Assembly (NCBI GenBank): GCA_011391255.1
Contig: JAABQV010000015.1
Coordinates: 1 to 64,000 of the forward strand
DNA from: Dechloromonas sp.
GTDB lineage: Bacteria > Pseudomonadota > Gammaproteobacteria > Burkholderiales > Rhodocyclaceae
Direction: 5' to 3'
DNA length: 64,000 nucleotides
The notes beneath the pieces are model-generated. The model did no database searches and was not told the DNA's origin. It worked only from the letters and a program-made list of their open reading frames with translations. Both the position numbers and the translations under genes were made by a program. This document shows, one piece after another, positions 8,346-17,790 of this stretch (position 1 is its first letter; the number at the start of each line of letters is the position of its first letter).

Positions 8346-8594
8346 GGCCTGGTGCTCGGTTCTACACAAAGCCTATAACGCAGCATATATTCGCAGATGG
8401 TTCCGCCCGATCAGTCCGGGGAGTATTTTGGCTTTCACGCGCTGGCAGGTCGCGCTTCGTCGGCGCTGGATCCCTTGCTCTTTGGTGTGGTCAGTGCTAT
8501 TTCGGGAAGCCAGCGGCTCGCAATGGCTTCTTTGGGGGGGGGTCTGATTGCCGGTGGATTTACCCTGGCTCGAGTACGTCTGAAAGCTGATTGA
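8346..8594 (+). pseudogene. UMF1-type MFS transporter remnant (C-terminal end)
   Basis: The frame reads GLVLGSTQSL, a TAA stop at 8376-8378, then RSIYSQMVPPDQSGEYFGF, followed by LDPLLFGVVSAISGSQRLA and a last hydrophobic helix. This corresponds to the final three helices of the UMF1-like MFS family (usual motif ALSRSL.A.LVPP..SGE.FGF). The internal stop and the absence of the first ~300 residues show it is dead. An internal ATG at 8397 is not a plausible start for a functional transporter. Confidence 0.7.
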
Positions 8595-8610
8595 ACAGGC
8601 TCAAAGCAAC

Positions 8611-9561
8611 TCAAAAGCTCATGGCTAGCCCGATAGCAAAACCCCTGACATTTTCGCCAAAGGCGTAGCGGGCGACGAGGCGTGTGCGAGTCACCAGAAC
8701 ATTGTAGGCACTTGAATCAAGTTCAAATCCCCCGCCGAGCGAAGTCATGTAATTGAATCCCAACATGCCGCGCTGACTGCCAAGATAAGTTGTATGGGCA
8801 GCTTCAAGGACATAGCGCAAAGGCCGATCAAGCATGCTCAATCCGGTAGGGGCCCGGTAACGCCCGTAAAGGCTACTGGCTTCGGCGCTGGCCGTGCCTT
8901 TGACGCTATCCGCAGTGCCACTGAAGGTCTTGAGCTGGATATTGGTATATCGCCACTCAATATCAATTTCTCGCTCAGGGCTTATGTCTTCGTAATCCAG
9001 CATCAATGAACCGCCCAAGCCATAGGCATTCATCTTGCCATCGTCGAGAAAATCGAGGTTTTTGCCGGTACGCCATGACAGGTAGCGGGAGCCGGCCGAT
9101 AGGTCACTGGCCACCTGACCTAGCGAGAAATTGAAAATTGGTCTCAGCACCAGATGCTTGGCAATCGGAAAGTCCCATCCGATGCCACCTGACCCGGAAA
9201 CCGTATTCCACTTGGTCGGAATGTCCCGTCTTTCCACGCCATTGCTGGCAACGAATTGCGGGTCATAGCGCATGTAGGAAATGCCGCCCTCCAGATAAAT
9301 CGGGAAGCTCTGACTGACTGTCGCGCCGCCAGCGAACTGGGTCATCATCAGATCCGTTTTTTCTCCGCTACCGCTGCTGATTGACAAAAAACTACTGGTC
9401 AGATCAGGGACCACCGTAAATGCCATCAGCCCCAGGGCATCATTGGCATGGCGCTTGACGTTACCGCCGATGATGTCGAATGGCTGCGCGAGTGCGAAGC
9501 TTGACAATAAAATCAAGAGAAGTGGTAAGGCGCGTTTTGAAATGTGCTGGATCATTGGCAT
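8611..9561 (-). CDS. Outer-membrane beta-barrel protein, unknown function
   Basis: 316 residues with a signal peptide (basic start, SKRALPLLLILLSSFALAQ) and a C-terminal segment ending in phenylalanine (FAIGLAMSF), the usual outer-membrane insertion signal. The body alternates short polar and amphipathic strands with many Gly, Ser and Tyr residues, as in 10-12 stranded barrels of autotransporter or porin type. ATG at 9561 or the second at 9555 could start it. I do not recognise the family. It is followed by decayed DNA and preceded by tRNA-Ser, so it stands alone. Confidence 0.65.
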   Translation of the reverse strand: MPMIQHISKRALPLLLILLSSFALAQPFDIIGGNVKRHANDALGLMAFTVVPDLTSSFLSISSGSGEKTDLMMTQFAGGATVSQSFPIYLEGGISYMRYDPQFVASNGVERRDIPTKWNTVSGSGGIGWDFPIAKHLVLRPIFNFSLGQVASDLSAGSRYLSWRTGKNLDFLDDGKMNAYGLGGSLMLDYEDISPEREIDIEWRYTNIQLKTFSGTADSVKGTASAEASSLYGRYRAPTGLSMLDRPLRYVLEAAHTTYLGSQRGMLGFNYMTSLGGGFELDSSAYNVLVTRTRLVARYAFGENVRGFAIGLAMSF

Positions 9562-9663
9562 TTCGAAATCACATCGAAGGGGTGGAGAACACCGGATTTC
9601 CGGTTAGTAGGACGGTAGTGTTTCGGCCTAATAAATGTGGATGGATCCCAAATCCCCTGAAAC

Positions 9664-9693
9664 GAAAAATCCGCAATCCCTTGCAGGATGCGG
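9664..9693 (-). terminator. Intrinsic terminator after tRNA-Ser
   Basis: Read on the minus strand: CCGCATCC, a six-base loop, GGATTGCGG with one bulge, then ATTTTT. It lies 17 bases beyond the tRNA 3' end in the direction of transcription. Confidence 0.7.
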
Positions 9694-9709
9694 CTTTCAG
9701 CGATTAAAC

Positions 9710-9802
9710 TGGCGGAGACGGAGGGATTCGAACCCTCGATGCAGGTTTTGCCCGCATGCTCCCTTAGCAGGGGAGTGCCTTCGACCTCTCGGCCACGTCT
9801 CC
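9710..9802 (-). tRNA. serX: tRNA-Ser (GCT anticodon)
   Basis: The minus-strand sequence folds into a tRNA with acceptor arms GGAGACG/CGTCTCC, a D-loop GTGGCCGAGAGG, anticodon stem CTCCC/GGGAG with loop CTGCTAA (anticodon GCT), a long variable arm as in serine tRNAs, the T-loop GGTTCGAATCC and an encoded GCCA end. It reads AGC/AGU codons. A terminator follows. The symbol is a conventional guess; the isotype is certain from the anticodon and long variable arm. Confidence 0.97.
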
Positions 9803-10264
9803 GTCTTTCGACAAACTTCTATTCTCTATCTTGAGATCCAAAAGGACCTCAAAATGAGAGAGGCCGAATTGTAGCTGAAAAGTGGCTGGTGACCAAACGC
9901 CTGTCCAAAAATCAAAGTCAGTGTACTGCTCTGAAATGCCGGCTAATCAACATCTGTCTCGATCCATCTGCTGTGAATCAGTTTTTTACTGACAAACACC
10001 CCCCGGCGCGGTTATGATTGATGCTTGGGCAATAGGCGTTTCTCTGCGATTTTTAAGTTTGTTGCATCAATAGTTTGCTAACAAATCAGTGCTTAGATTT
10101 TGCGAAGTCGGTTCATTGTCTTTTTTGCTTTCAAGACGACTTTTGCGATTGCTTACTCATTTCTTTGACGAACCGCTAAGCCAACGTTTGAAACAAAGCC
10201 CCGCTGCTTCAAGTTGGGGTCTTTTGTTTTGCTGTTTATCCTTTGTTTCTGAGTTTTTTCTACC
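9803..10264. other. Non-coding region with a terminator-like hairpin
   Basis: 462 bases without a supportable protein gene, A+T-richer than the surroundings. At 10195-10225 AAAGCCCC and GGGGTCTTT form a hairpin followed by TTTGTTTT, a plausible intrinsic terminator or attenuator for the plus strand, 40 bases ahead of the small zinc-ribbon gene. A small RNA ending there, or a leader controlling that gene, is possible. I found no known riboswitch motif. Confidence 0.35.
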
Positions 10265-10483
10265 ATGCCTGCTGAAACCGCCTACTGTTACCACTGTGGA
10301 AAACATCACCCCATTGAGGAAATGCGGCAAGTTGTCACCAAAGGTGGCAAGCGTTGGCGTTGCATCAAGAGTATTGAAGCAACCAAGAAGCCAACATCTG
10401 AACGCGATGCCTTCGGGAATACGGTCACATCGATCAATCGTTCCCTGAATCAAAATCGCATGAAGGCTCAAATTAAAGAGTAG
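10265..10483 (+). CDS. Small zinc-ribbon-like protein
   Basis: 72 residues. The N-terminus contains CYHCGKHHP, a CxxC knuckle, with a further Cys after KRWRC, so a metal site made of cysteines and histidines is likely. The rest is basic and polar (RDAFGNTVTSINRS). No membrane segment. Its TAG is adjacent to the start of the next gene, implying co-transcription. Function unknown; nucleic-acid binding is a guess from the basic zinc-knuckle composition. Confidence 0.65.
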   Translation: MPAETAYCYHCGKHHPIEEMRQVVTKGGKRWRCIKSIEATKKPTSERDAFGNTVTSINRSLNQNRMKAQIKE

Positions 10484-10485
10484 TG

Positions 10486-11241
10486 ATGCCAGTCGCTGAT
10501 CTCCCGCTTGATCAATTGGCAGCGATTGCTCCACAAGACACTCAGCGCCTCGCCGCGCGCACGGCACAGGATGCTTTTGCAGCGGTTTTTCGCCTTGCGC
10601 TGGATGGCGAGAAAACCCCGCTGGATGACAGCCTCAGCCAGATTGAGATGGGCGCTTACAACTGGTGCCGGGCTGGCGACGATGCGAATGCGAGCGCATT
10701 ACGTTTCGCACTATTGATTAGCGGCATCGATCAATGGGGTCTGGCTTACAGCCAGGCCTTTGGATTGAACTCAATTTCTGCTGTTAGCACCCTGCTTGGG
10801 AATATTCGCAGCCGGTTAACGGCCAACGAAGACGTTCTTTTCCAGCAATTTTTCAGCCAGATAGCTGAGCTTGAAACCGCTGCTGTTGATTTCAAGATTG
10901 AATTGCGTCGCAGCATCCACCTTGCCCTCTGGCACGCGATGGCGGCTTGCGATACCCCCGATGAATCGCGGCAGATCATGCAATCTCTGGGTGGCTTGAT
11001 GGCCGCCCTGGATGAAAAAATGCCGCAGATCGGCTGGCGCTTGCTTGCCGATTCTCTGGCCAGCATCCAGATCAGTTTTCTCTCTGATACCGCCGGAATT
11101 TCAACACAGGCACAACAGTCGACGCAGGAACTTTTCGAGGCGCTACGGCACGCTTTGCGGCCCGAGCAATTTCAAAAAATCCTGGCCTACTCAGGTCAAG
11201 CGGTGCTTGCCTGGCAACAGTCACGCCGCCCGGCCAACTAA
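10486..11241 (+). CDS. Conserved-looking hypothetical protein, helical
   Basis: 251 residues from ATG at 10486, two bases after the upstream stop; a GTG at 10483 overlaps that stop and adds one residue. The protein is acidic, soluble and predicted all-helical (many Leu/Ala/Gln heptads), without signal peptide or membrane helices. It has no motif I can link to a function. Coupling to the zinc-ribbon gene is the only context clue. Confidence 0.6.
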   Translation: MPVADLPLDQLAAIAPQDTQRLAARTAQDAFAAVFRLALDGEKTPLDDSLSQIEMGAYNWCRAGDDANASALRFALLISGIDQWGLAYSQAFGLNSISAVSTLLGNIRSRLTANEDVLFQQFFSQIAELETAAVDFKIELRRSIHLALWHAMAACDTPDESRQIMQSLGGLMAALDEKMPQIGWRLLADSLASIQISFLSDTAGISTQAQQSTQELFEALRHALRPEQFQKILAYSGQAVLAWQQSRRPAN

Positions 11242-11457
11242 AACCCTCTCGGCGAATGTCGGGAGCATTTTCAAACATGCTTGAATGGTGCAAGCCGGGT
11301 GGATTTCTGGTGCCGCTGTCATAATTTGAAGAGGCTGCGGTCGACAGCAATTAGAACCTGAAAAATAGAAATCTAACGGAGACAACTTTGAAGTTTCAGA
11401 CGGTGCGCTGAAGAATGTGCCGCTCAGTAGTTGGTCTAGTAAAAGGAGGAGACATAA

Positions 11458-13116
11458 ATGGAAAAAATCTGGCTAAAAAGCTATCCCGACGGCGTTCCGG
11501 CCGAGATCGACATCGACCACATTCCATCGCTGGTCACTCTCTTTGAGCAGGCCTGCCAGACTTATGGAGAGAAGGTGGCCTACATCAGCATGGGCAAGGA
11601 GATTACTTACCGCCATCTCGATGACGACAGCAAGGCTTTTGCCGGCTGGCTGCAGTCGCGGGGCTGCGAGAAAGGTGATCGCGTCGCGCTGATGATGCCC
11701 AATCTGCTGCAATACCCGGTGGCGCTGTTCGGCACCTTGCGCGCCGGTTGCGTGGTGGTCAATTGCAACCCGCTTTACACGCCGCGCGAGCTCGAATACC
11801 AGCTCAAGGATTCGGGTGCCAAGGCGATTGTTATCGTCGAAAACTTCGCGCACAAGCTGGAGCAGATTATCGCGAATACGTCGGTCAAGGATGTGATCGT
11901 CACGCCAATGGGCGAAATGCTCGGCCTGAAGGGCTTGTTGGTCAATCTGCTCGTGCGTCACGTCAAAAAACTGGTGCCGGCGTGGAAGTTGCCCGGTTCG
12001 CTAAATTTCACCAGTGCACTGAATAGCGGTCGCAGCCACGGTGCAACGCCAGTGGCACTGGCGCAGGACGACATTGCCTTTCTGCAATACACCGGCGGGA
12101 CAACTGGCATCTCCAAGGGCGCGATGTTGACCCATGGCAATATCGGTTCCAATGTCATGCAGGCTTATTCGTGGATCAAGCCGGCGGTGCGCGAAGGGCA
12201 GGAACTCATCCTTACCGCCTTGCCGCTTTATCACATCTTCGCACTGACGGCGAACTGCCTGACCTTCCTGATGATCGGTGCGCGCAACCTGCTGATCGCC
12301 AATCCGCGCGACATTCGCGGCTTGATCAAGGAGTGGTCGAAGCACCCGATTACTGTGGTGACCGGGGTCAACACGTTGTTCAACGCGCTGCTCAATCACT
12401 CAAATTTCGCCAAGCTCGATTTTTCAACCATGAACATCACCTTGGGTGGCGGCATGGCGGTGCAGGCGGTCGTGGCTGAGCGCTGGTTCAAAGTCACCGG
12501 CAATCCGCTACTGCAAGCCTACGGGCTGACCGAAACCTCTCCGGCAGCAACGATGAATCCACTTAATCTAAAAGTTTTCAACGGCTCGGTCGGGCTGCCG
12601 ATTTCTTCGACGGATATCGTTATTCGCGACGATCATGGCAAGAATGTTTCACAAGGGCAAATCGGCGAAATCTGCATTCGCGGCCCGCAAGTGATGGTTG
12701 GTTACTGGCAGAACCAGGAGGAGACCGATCACGTGATGTTTCCGGACGGTTTCATGCACTCCGGCGACCTTGGTTACATCGACAAAAATGGCTATGTTTT
12801 CCTGGTTGACCGCAAGAAAGACACGATTCTCGTCTCCGGCTTCAATGTTTACCCGAATGAGGTCGAGGACGCCATTGCCATGCACGAGGGCGTTGCCGAG
12901 GTGGCGGCGATTGGCGTGGCTGACGAGCATTCCGGCGAGGCAGTCAAAATCTTCGTCGTGCGCAAGAACCAGCACGTCACCGGGCAAATGCTGATTGACC
13001 ATTGCCGCACCCTGCTCACCGGCTACAAAATTCCCCGGTACGTTGAATTCCGCGATGTCCTGCCGCGATCCAACGTCGGTAAAATTCTTCGTCGCGCGCT
13101 TAAAGAGGGCGCATAA
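11458..13116 (+). CDS. fadD: Long-chain fatty acid-CoA ligase
   Basis: 552 residues with strong ribosome site AAAGGAGGAGA before ATG. It activates long-chain fatty acids with ATP and CoA for beta-oxidation or lipid synthesis at the inner face of the cytoplasmic membrane. Motifs visible: the AMP-binding loop YTGGTTGISKGAM near 210, the QAYGLTETSP segment near 355, the YWQNQEETDHV and GDLGYID motif near 435, and the C-terminal catalytic lysine region SNVGKILRRALK. Length and the MEKIWLKSYPDGVPAEID opening fit FadD of betaproteobacteria. Monocistronic by spacing. Confidence 0.95.
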   Translation: MEKIWLKSYPDGVPAEIDIDHIPSLVTLFEQACQTYGEKVAYISMGKEITYRHLDDDSKAFAGWLQSRGCEKGDRVALMMPNLLQYPVALFGTLRAGCVVVNCNPLYTPRELEYQLKDSGAKAIVIVENFAHKLEQIIANTSVKDVIVTPMGEMLGLKGLLVNLLVRHVKKLVPAWKLPGSLNFTSALNSGRSHGATPVALAQDDIAFLQYTGGTTGISKGAMLTHGNIGSNVMQAYSWIKPAVREGQELILTALPLYHIFALTANCLTFLMIGARNLLIANPRDIRGLIKEWSKHPITVVTGVNTLFNALLNHSNFAKLDFSTMNITLGGGMAVQAVVAERWFKVTGNPLLQAYGLTETSPAATMNPLNLKVFNGSVGLPISSTDIVIRDDHGKNVSQGQIGEICIRGPQVMVGYWQNQEETDHVMFPDGFMHSGDLGYIDKNGYVFLVDRKKDTILVSGFNVYPNEVEDAIAMHEGVAEVAAIGVADEHSGEAVKIFVVRKNQHVTGQMLIDHCRTLLTGYKIPRYVEFRDVLPRSNVGKILRRALKEGA

Positions 13117-13433
13117 AAGCGATCCCCAGATCACGATTGACTCGGCAGAGTGAACCTCATCGCACCGCAAACAGGATGAAATGGGGATTGAGAGGACTTC
13201 ACCCGGCATTCTGATCGTTGACGCGATTACCGGATGGGCTACATAGAAGAAGCCGGTATGTCCCTGACGGTTATTGTTTGAGATCTGACAGGCCCTTTTT
13301 TGGGGCTTGATCCCTGATTTGGTGCGTTTGTGTTGGCTTGTTGGATCGTCTTTGGTGCGGGGAGCCTCTTGCGGGCAGGATCGAGGCATGGCACAGGGAT
13401 TGCGTTAACTCGCAAAACAATTTGGGTCATCTC
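13117..13433. other. Intergenic region
   Basis: 317 bases between fadD and the c-di-GMP gene. No gene or known RNA is evident. A G/C-T-rich element (GGCCCTTTTTTGGGGC, 13289-13304) resembles a short hairpin but lacks a following U-run in the fadD direction. Confidence 0.3.
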
Positions 13434-16400
13434 GTGCTCTCCTTGCTAATACGCTTTATCGGCCGCTTGAGCGTTGGCAGAAAACTGGTACTGATTTACG
13501 TCCTTGATCTCTCGGCGGTAATTTTTGTGTCAGGTATCCTGATTAACGAAAAATTTATTGCCATTGATTTTGCAAGGAAAGAGATTCTCGGTAATCAGTA
13601 CATTGCCGTTGTCAGTGACGTTTTGCTTTCCTTGCCCAGTCTTGCCGGCAAGCAAGATTCGAAAATTGAGGAAATTCGCCACGCCGAGCAAGCTTTTGGC
13701 GAGGGGATGGCCAGTGCCGAGGCTGCCGAAGCGTTCATCAAAGCCCTGAGTCAGCAGGGCGTCACGCATCTGCAGCCGGCAATAGAGTCAGGAAAGGCGC
13801 TAATTACGCGGATAGGTAACCAGTCAAATCTGATTCTCGATCCGGATCTCGACAGTTACTACACGATGTCATTAATTGTCCTGCGCTTTCCTGAATTATT
13901 TGATGTGATAGATCTCATTCGTCACAAGCTGGCTGAGGCAAAGGGATTATCGGGACGCCAATTAAGCCGCGTACAGACCGATTACCTGATCCTTGAAGGG
14001 CGTCTTGATGCAGTCGCCAAAGGTATGGAGAGCGATTACGAGGAGGCAATCGCCGCAGGGCAGTTGCCTCTGAAGGTAGCGCTCGGCAAGTCTCAGATTT
14101 CCCTGCTTGAGGCAATAAAGCTGTTCCGCGAGCAAACCCGGCAAGTAATTATCGAAGAGTCCAGCGAGCATGGTTTGCCCGGGGTGGAAGTGGCTGCTGA
14201 AAGCCTGATAGCGCAGTTGAATATTGCCTGGCACGGAGCCGGCTTGGCGCTCGGCGACTTGCTGCATACAAGGGTGGAAGGGTTTTTCAATCGCATGTGG
14301 CTGCATTTGGGAACGGCAACAGGCTTGCTGATGTTGATCCTTAGTGTCGTCTATTTTGTTGCTCGCCAAATAGCCCTGCCGGTGCGTCGTCTGGCCGATG
14401 TGGCTGACCAGGTCAGTGTTACGGGAAATTACGAATTACGTGCCAACTGGCGCTCAGGTGACGAAATTGGCCGTCTGGTTGATGGTTTTAACGGCATGTT
14501 GGCACAGCTCAATCGAAGTCGTCTGATTGAACAGGAGATGGCCGCTAGTGCTCGGGCAGCAGTCGCGCAGCGTGAACTCCTTGAGGCATTTCCAGTGCCG
14601 CTGGTTGTGACATCAATTCCCGAGCACAATATCTTGCATAGCAATCAACCGGCGGAGCGGTGGTTAGCCGGTCGTCAGAGCGATCCCTGGTTGAATGGTC
14701 TAATCCCTTCGGCGCGTGCCCGCTTCTTTCAGCAGTTGGCTGATCAGGGGGAAGTCAATCAATTTGAAGTGCAATGGCTTGCCGATAACAAGATTAACTG
14801 GGCGCTACTCTCAGCGCGGCGATTGCGCTATCAGGAGCACGACGCACTGCTCACCACCTTTACGCCAATCAATAAACTCAAAGCGATGGAGCAGCGGCTT
14901 GAGCTATGGGCCAAGGTTTTTGAGGCTTCTTCTGAAAGCATCATGATTACAGATGATGAGCAGAGGATTGTTACGGTCAACCGCGCTTTTTGTCGAAATA
15001 CTGGCTACGATTTAGTCGAGATTATTGGTGAGACGCCGGGTATTTTGCGCTCCAGTCACCACCCTGCGGGGTTCATTGAGGACATTTGGCACAAGGCAGC
15101 GACGCGCGGGAGTTGGCAGGGCGAACTATGGCTGCAGAGGAAGACGGGTGAGAGCTTTCCGCTATGGGGCGTGGTCAATTCGGTACGCAATGAAGGGGGG
15201 GAAATAAGCCATTTCATCGCGGTAGCCCTCGATATCAGCGAGCACAAAGCTAACGAGGAGCGTATCAGCCATCTGGCCCATCACGATGTTTTGACTGATT
15301 TGCCCAATCGCTCCTTGTGTCGCGAGCGCCTGCGCTTGGCCCTGCAAGTGGCTGCACGCAATCAGTATCGGGTGGGGGTGCTATTTCTTGATCTTGATCG
15401 CTTCAAAAACATAAACGACTCCCTGGGACACCATATTGGAGACGGCTTGCTGCGTTCAGTTGCGCAATGCCTGTTGGCTGTGGTTCGGGCAGGGGATACC
15501 GTTAGTCGTCTAGGCGGGGATGAATTCGTTATCGTCTTTAACGAGATCAAGGATGCCGAGGAAATCATGCAGATTGTTGATCAACGCTTGATCCCTTTGA
15601 TGAGTCGGCCACATGATGTCGAGGGTGCGGAATTACACGTTTCGTGCAGTATTGGCATTGCTATCTTTCCGGAAGATGGCACCGAGATTGATACTTTGAT
15701 GCGAAATGCTGATGCGGCGATGTATCAGGCAAAATCGGCAGGTCGTAACAATGCTCAACTTTTTACTCAGGAAATGGAATTCCAGGCACGCGAACGGCTA
15801 GGGATCGAAAATGATCTTCGCTATGCCGTTGAGCGTAATGAGCTCCAACTTTATTACCAACCCAAAGTCTCGGCCAAAGGTCGGGTATTGTTGGGCGCCG
15901 AAGCATTAGTCCGTTGGCTGCACCCGGAGCAGGGGCTGGTTTCGCCGGCGCGCTTTATTCCGATAGCCGAAGAAAGTGGACTGATCCTGCCGATTGGTCA
16001 ATGGATTATTGAGGAGGCCTGCCGCCAGCATGCTGAATGGCGTGATCAGGGTTTGGGTGAAATTCCGCTATCGATTAATCTCTCCGCCGCGCAATTGCGC
16101 GACACAGCGCTGATTGGCACCCTGCAGTCTGCCTTCGAGACTTGGGCTATCAACCCGATGAAAATCGAACTGGAACTGACTGAGTCTCTCCTGATGGAGC
16201 AAATCAGTAGCACCATCAATATTCTTCACTCGCTCAAGCAACTGGGCGTTTCGTTGTCAATTGATGATTTTGGTACCGGATACTCGAGCCTGAATTATCT
16301 CCATCGCTTCCCGATAGATAAACTCAAGATAGATCAGTGTTTTGTGCGTGATATGCGGGTTGATCCAGATGATCTGGCTATCACCCGGGCCATTATCGGT

Positions 16401-16556
16401 CTTGGTCACACCTTGGGCTTGCAGGTGGTCGCAGAAGGAGTGGAGCACGAAGAGGAAGCAGGGATGCTTGCTGCTGCGGGCTGTGATGAATTGCAAGGCT
16501 ATTTGTTCAGCCGCCCGCTGCCGGCTTCTGATTTTATTTCTTGGAAAATCGCTTGA
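13434..16556 (+). CDS. Membrane PAS-GGDEF-EAL c-di-GMP enzyme with HAMP
   Basis: About 1040 residues from GTG at 13434, which places a basic residue pair right before the first membrane helix; a TTG at 13338 would add 32 polar residues, so the start is uncertain. Order: membrane helix (~15-35), ~270-residue periplasmic sensor, second helix near 300-320, HAMP, two PAS-like domains (~370-480, ~495-615), GGDEF and EAL. The cyclase site is intact (RLGGDEF, with inhibitory RAGD five residues before). The phosphodiesterase site is also intact (EALVRW, ELTES, DDFGTGYSSL, KIDQCFV, VAEGVE). It could make or degrade c-di-GMP in response to an external cue. Confidence 0.88.
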   Translation: MLSLLIRFIGRLSVGRKLVLIYVLDLSAVIFVSGILINEKFIAIDFARKEILGNQYIAVVSDVLLSLPSLAGKQDSKIEEIRHAEQAFGEGMASAEAAEAFIKALSQQGVTHLQPAIESGKALITRIGNQSNLILDPDLDSYYTMSLIVLRFPELFDVIDLIRHKLAEAKGLSGRQLSRVQTDYLILEGRLDAVAKGMESDYEEAIAAGQLPLKVALGKSQISLLEAIKLFREQTRQVIIEESSEHGLPGVEVAAESLIAQLNIAWHGAGLALGDLLHTRVEGFFNRMWLHLGTATGLLMLILSVVYFVARQIALPVRRLADVADQVSVTGNYELRANWRSGDEIGRLVDGFNGMLAQLNRSRLIEQEMAASARAAVAQRELLEAFPVPLVVTSIPEHNILHSNQPAERWLAGRQSDPWLNGLIPSARARFFQQLADQGEVNQFEVQWLADNKINWALLSARRLRYQEHDALLTTFTPINKLKAMEQRLELWAKVFEASSESIMITDDEQRIVTVNRAFCRNTGYDLVEIIGETPGILRSSHHPAGFIEDIWHKAATRGSWQGELWLQRKTGESFPLWGVVNSVRNEGGEISHFIAVALDISEHKANEERISHLAHHDVLTDLPNRSLCRERLRLALQVAARNQYRVGVLFLDLDRFKNINDSLGHHIGDGLLRSVAQCLLAVVRAGDTVSRLGGDEFVIVFNEIKDAEEIMQIVDQRLIPLMSRPHDVEGAELHVSCSIGIAIFPEDGTEIDTLMRNADAAMYQAKSAGRNNAQLFTQEMEFQARERLGIENDLRYAVERNELQLYYQPKVSAKGRVLLGAEALVRWLHPEQGLVSPARFIPIAEESGLILPIGQWIIEEACRQHAEWRDQGLGEIPLSINLSAAQLRDTALIGTLQSAFETWAINPMKIELELTESLLMEQISSTINILHSLKQLGVSLSIDDFGTGYSSLNYLHRFPIDKLKIDQCFVRDMRVDPDDLAITRAIIGLGHTLGLQVVAEGVEHEEEAGMLAAAGCDELQGYLFSRPLPASDFISWKIA

Positions 16557-16599
16557 ATGCTCAAGGCAAATCCAGAAAATCAGCCTTGCTGAAAATTTA

Positions 16600-17649
16600 C
16601 TATTTCATCAACTCAACCCGCTCGCCTTTGGCGCGCCGGGCAGCGGCCTTGGCTTCAATGAATCGTTGAAACTCGGGCTGCTTCAGGTATTCGCCGCTTG
16701 CCACATAATCCAGCGACGAACTGAGATGGAAGGGCCGCAGATAGCCTTCGACGCGGAAAATTTCTTTCCCGTTGCTGTCGAAATAGAGCAGGCTGGGGGT
16801 ATAGATGATATTGAGTTTGCGCGTCCAGTCGCGCATGGTTTGCGTGTTGCCGCCTGGCGTTTTCAGGGACTCGTTTGAGGCGATATCAACGCGGGCGATT
16901 TGAAATTTTTTGAGTAGCTCAGCAACTTCAGGGCGCGGGAAAGCGTCCCGGTGCATCTCATCGCAGGCGGCGCAGACTTTCTGTTCAAAGAGCACCAGCA
17001 GCGGCCTTTTGTCGCCAGTAGTTCTGGGTGTCAGATTGAGCGGCGAGGTCATCAGCCAGGGTTCGGGGTGAAGCTGGCCGGTGGCCGGTTCGCTGGCGTG
17101 GGCTTGCAGGTAGTCGATATATTTCTGCTTTTTCTCCAGCCGCTGGCTGACAAAATCGAGCGCGACGGTGAACTGGTGTGGCGGCGTATAGCCATTGAGA
17201 CGCAAGGCAGTGTTGCCTTTTTCGTCGAGCATAACCAGCGAGGGTGTGAATTGGACACCGAGCGCTTTGGCGAAGGCCTTTTCAGGCATCGTCTGGCCGT
17301 TGATATCCTTGACCTCGCGATCCCCCCAAATGTTGATCGCGATCACGTCAAAATGCTTGCGCGCCTTGTCGGCAAGGGTTTTCTGGCCAAAGTTTTCATT
17401 CAGCAGTTTGGTGCAGTAGGGGCAGCCTTCTTGATAGAAGTAGAGCATCACGCGGCGCTTGGCATTGCTTGCCTCGGCGATGTCGTCGCGGATGTCGAGG
17501 AAGGATTCCTTGAACCAGGCCGGTTGCTGGTGAGGCTGCGGTGCGCTTGCAGTAACAGGAGGCGAGCCAGTGGCGGGTTTATCGGCGGCATGGACGCTGC
17601 CGATGAGCAGCGCTTGAGTGAACATCAAAAATAAGTGCAGGGCACGCAT
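16600..17649 (-). CDS. Periplasmic double-thioredoxin protein (SoxW-like)
   Basis: 349 residues with a signal peptide (LFLMFTQALLIGSVHA). Two thioredoxin folds lie in tandem: the first has CPYC (76-79) and cis-proline FTPS (134-137), the second has CAAC (226-229) and YTPS. Each is preceded by a DxRDDIAEA or REP-like segment typical of thioredoxin_2/SoxW proteins. Likely a periplasmic disulfide reductase or isomerase. Two different active sites (CPYC and CAAC) suggest different redox potentials or an internal relay. It converges with the c-di-GMP gene and stands alone. Confidence 0.8.
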   Translation of the reverse strand: MRALHLFLMFTQALLIGSVHAADKPATGSPPVTASAPQPHQQPAWFKESFLDIRDDIAEASNAKRRVMLYFYQEGCPYCTKLLNENFGQKTLADKARKHFDVIAINIWGDREVKDINGQTMPEKAFAKALGVQFTPSLVMLDEKGNTALRLNGYTPPHQFTVALDFVSQRLEKKQKYIDYLQAHASEPATGQLHPEPWLMTSPLNLTPRTTGDKRPLLVLFEQKVCAACDEMHRDAFPRPEVAELLKKFQIARVDIASNESLKTPGGNTQTMRDWTRKLNIIYTPSLLYFDSNGKEIFRVEGYLRPFHLSSSLDYVASGEYLKQPEFQRFIEAKAAARRAKGERVELMK

Positions 17650-17790
17650 GGGTCAGGTCTCCTTTGTTAATAGAGCGTAGCAGTTTCCGGGGTAAATCAA
17701 TAGTGCCTTTTAATCGCCGATTTTCGCCAAACGGTCATCAATTTCTGCCAGAATTCCGGCTTTAGACAACTCCAAAAATCAGGATTCAAA

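Noticed and set aside
8087-8386. Minus-strand frame with a faint NAD-kinase-like look (NGGPIPITAHSQALIPAEP).
   Set aside because: Similarity is weak and patchy, no ribosome site, and it is antisense to the transporter ghost; chance cannot be excluded.
12800-12825. Further GTTGACCGC repeat copy inside fadD.
   Set aside because: It encodes the conserved FadD segment VFLVDRKKD, so coding constraint explains it.
16557-16599. Possible shared terminator between two converging genes.
   Set aside because: Only a four-base stem (CAGC/GCTG) without a clear U-run.
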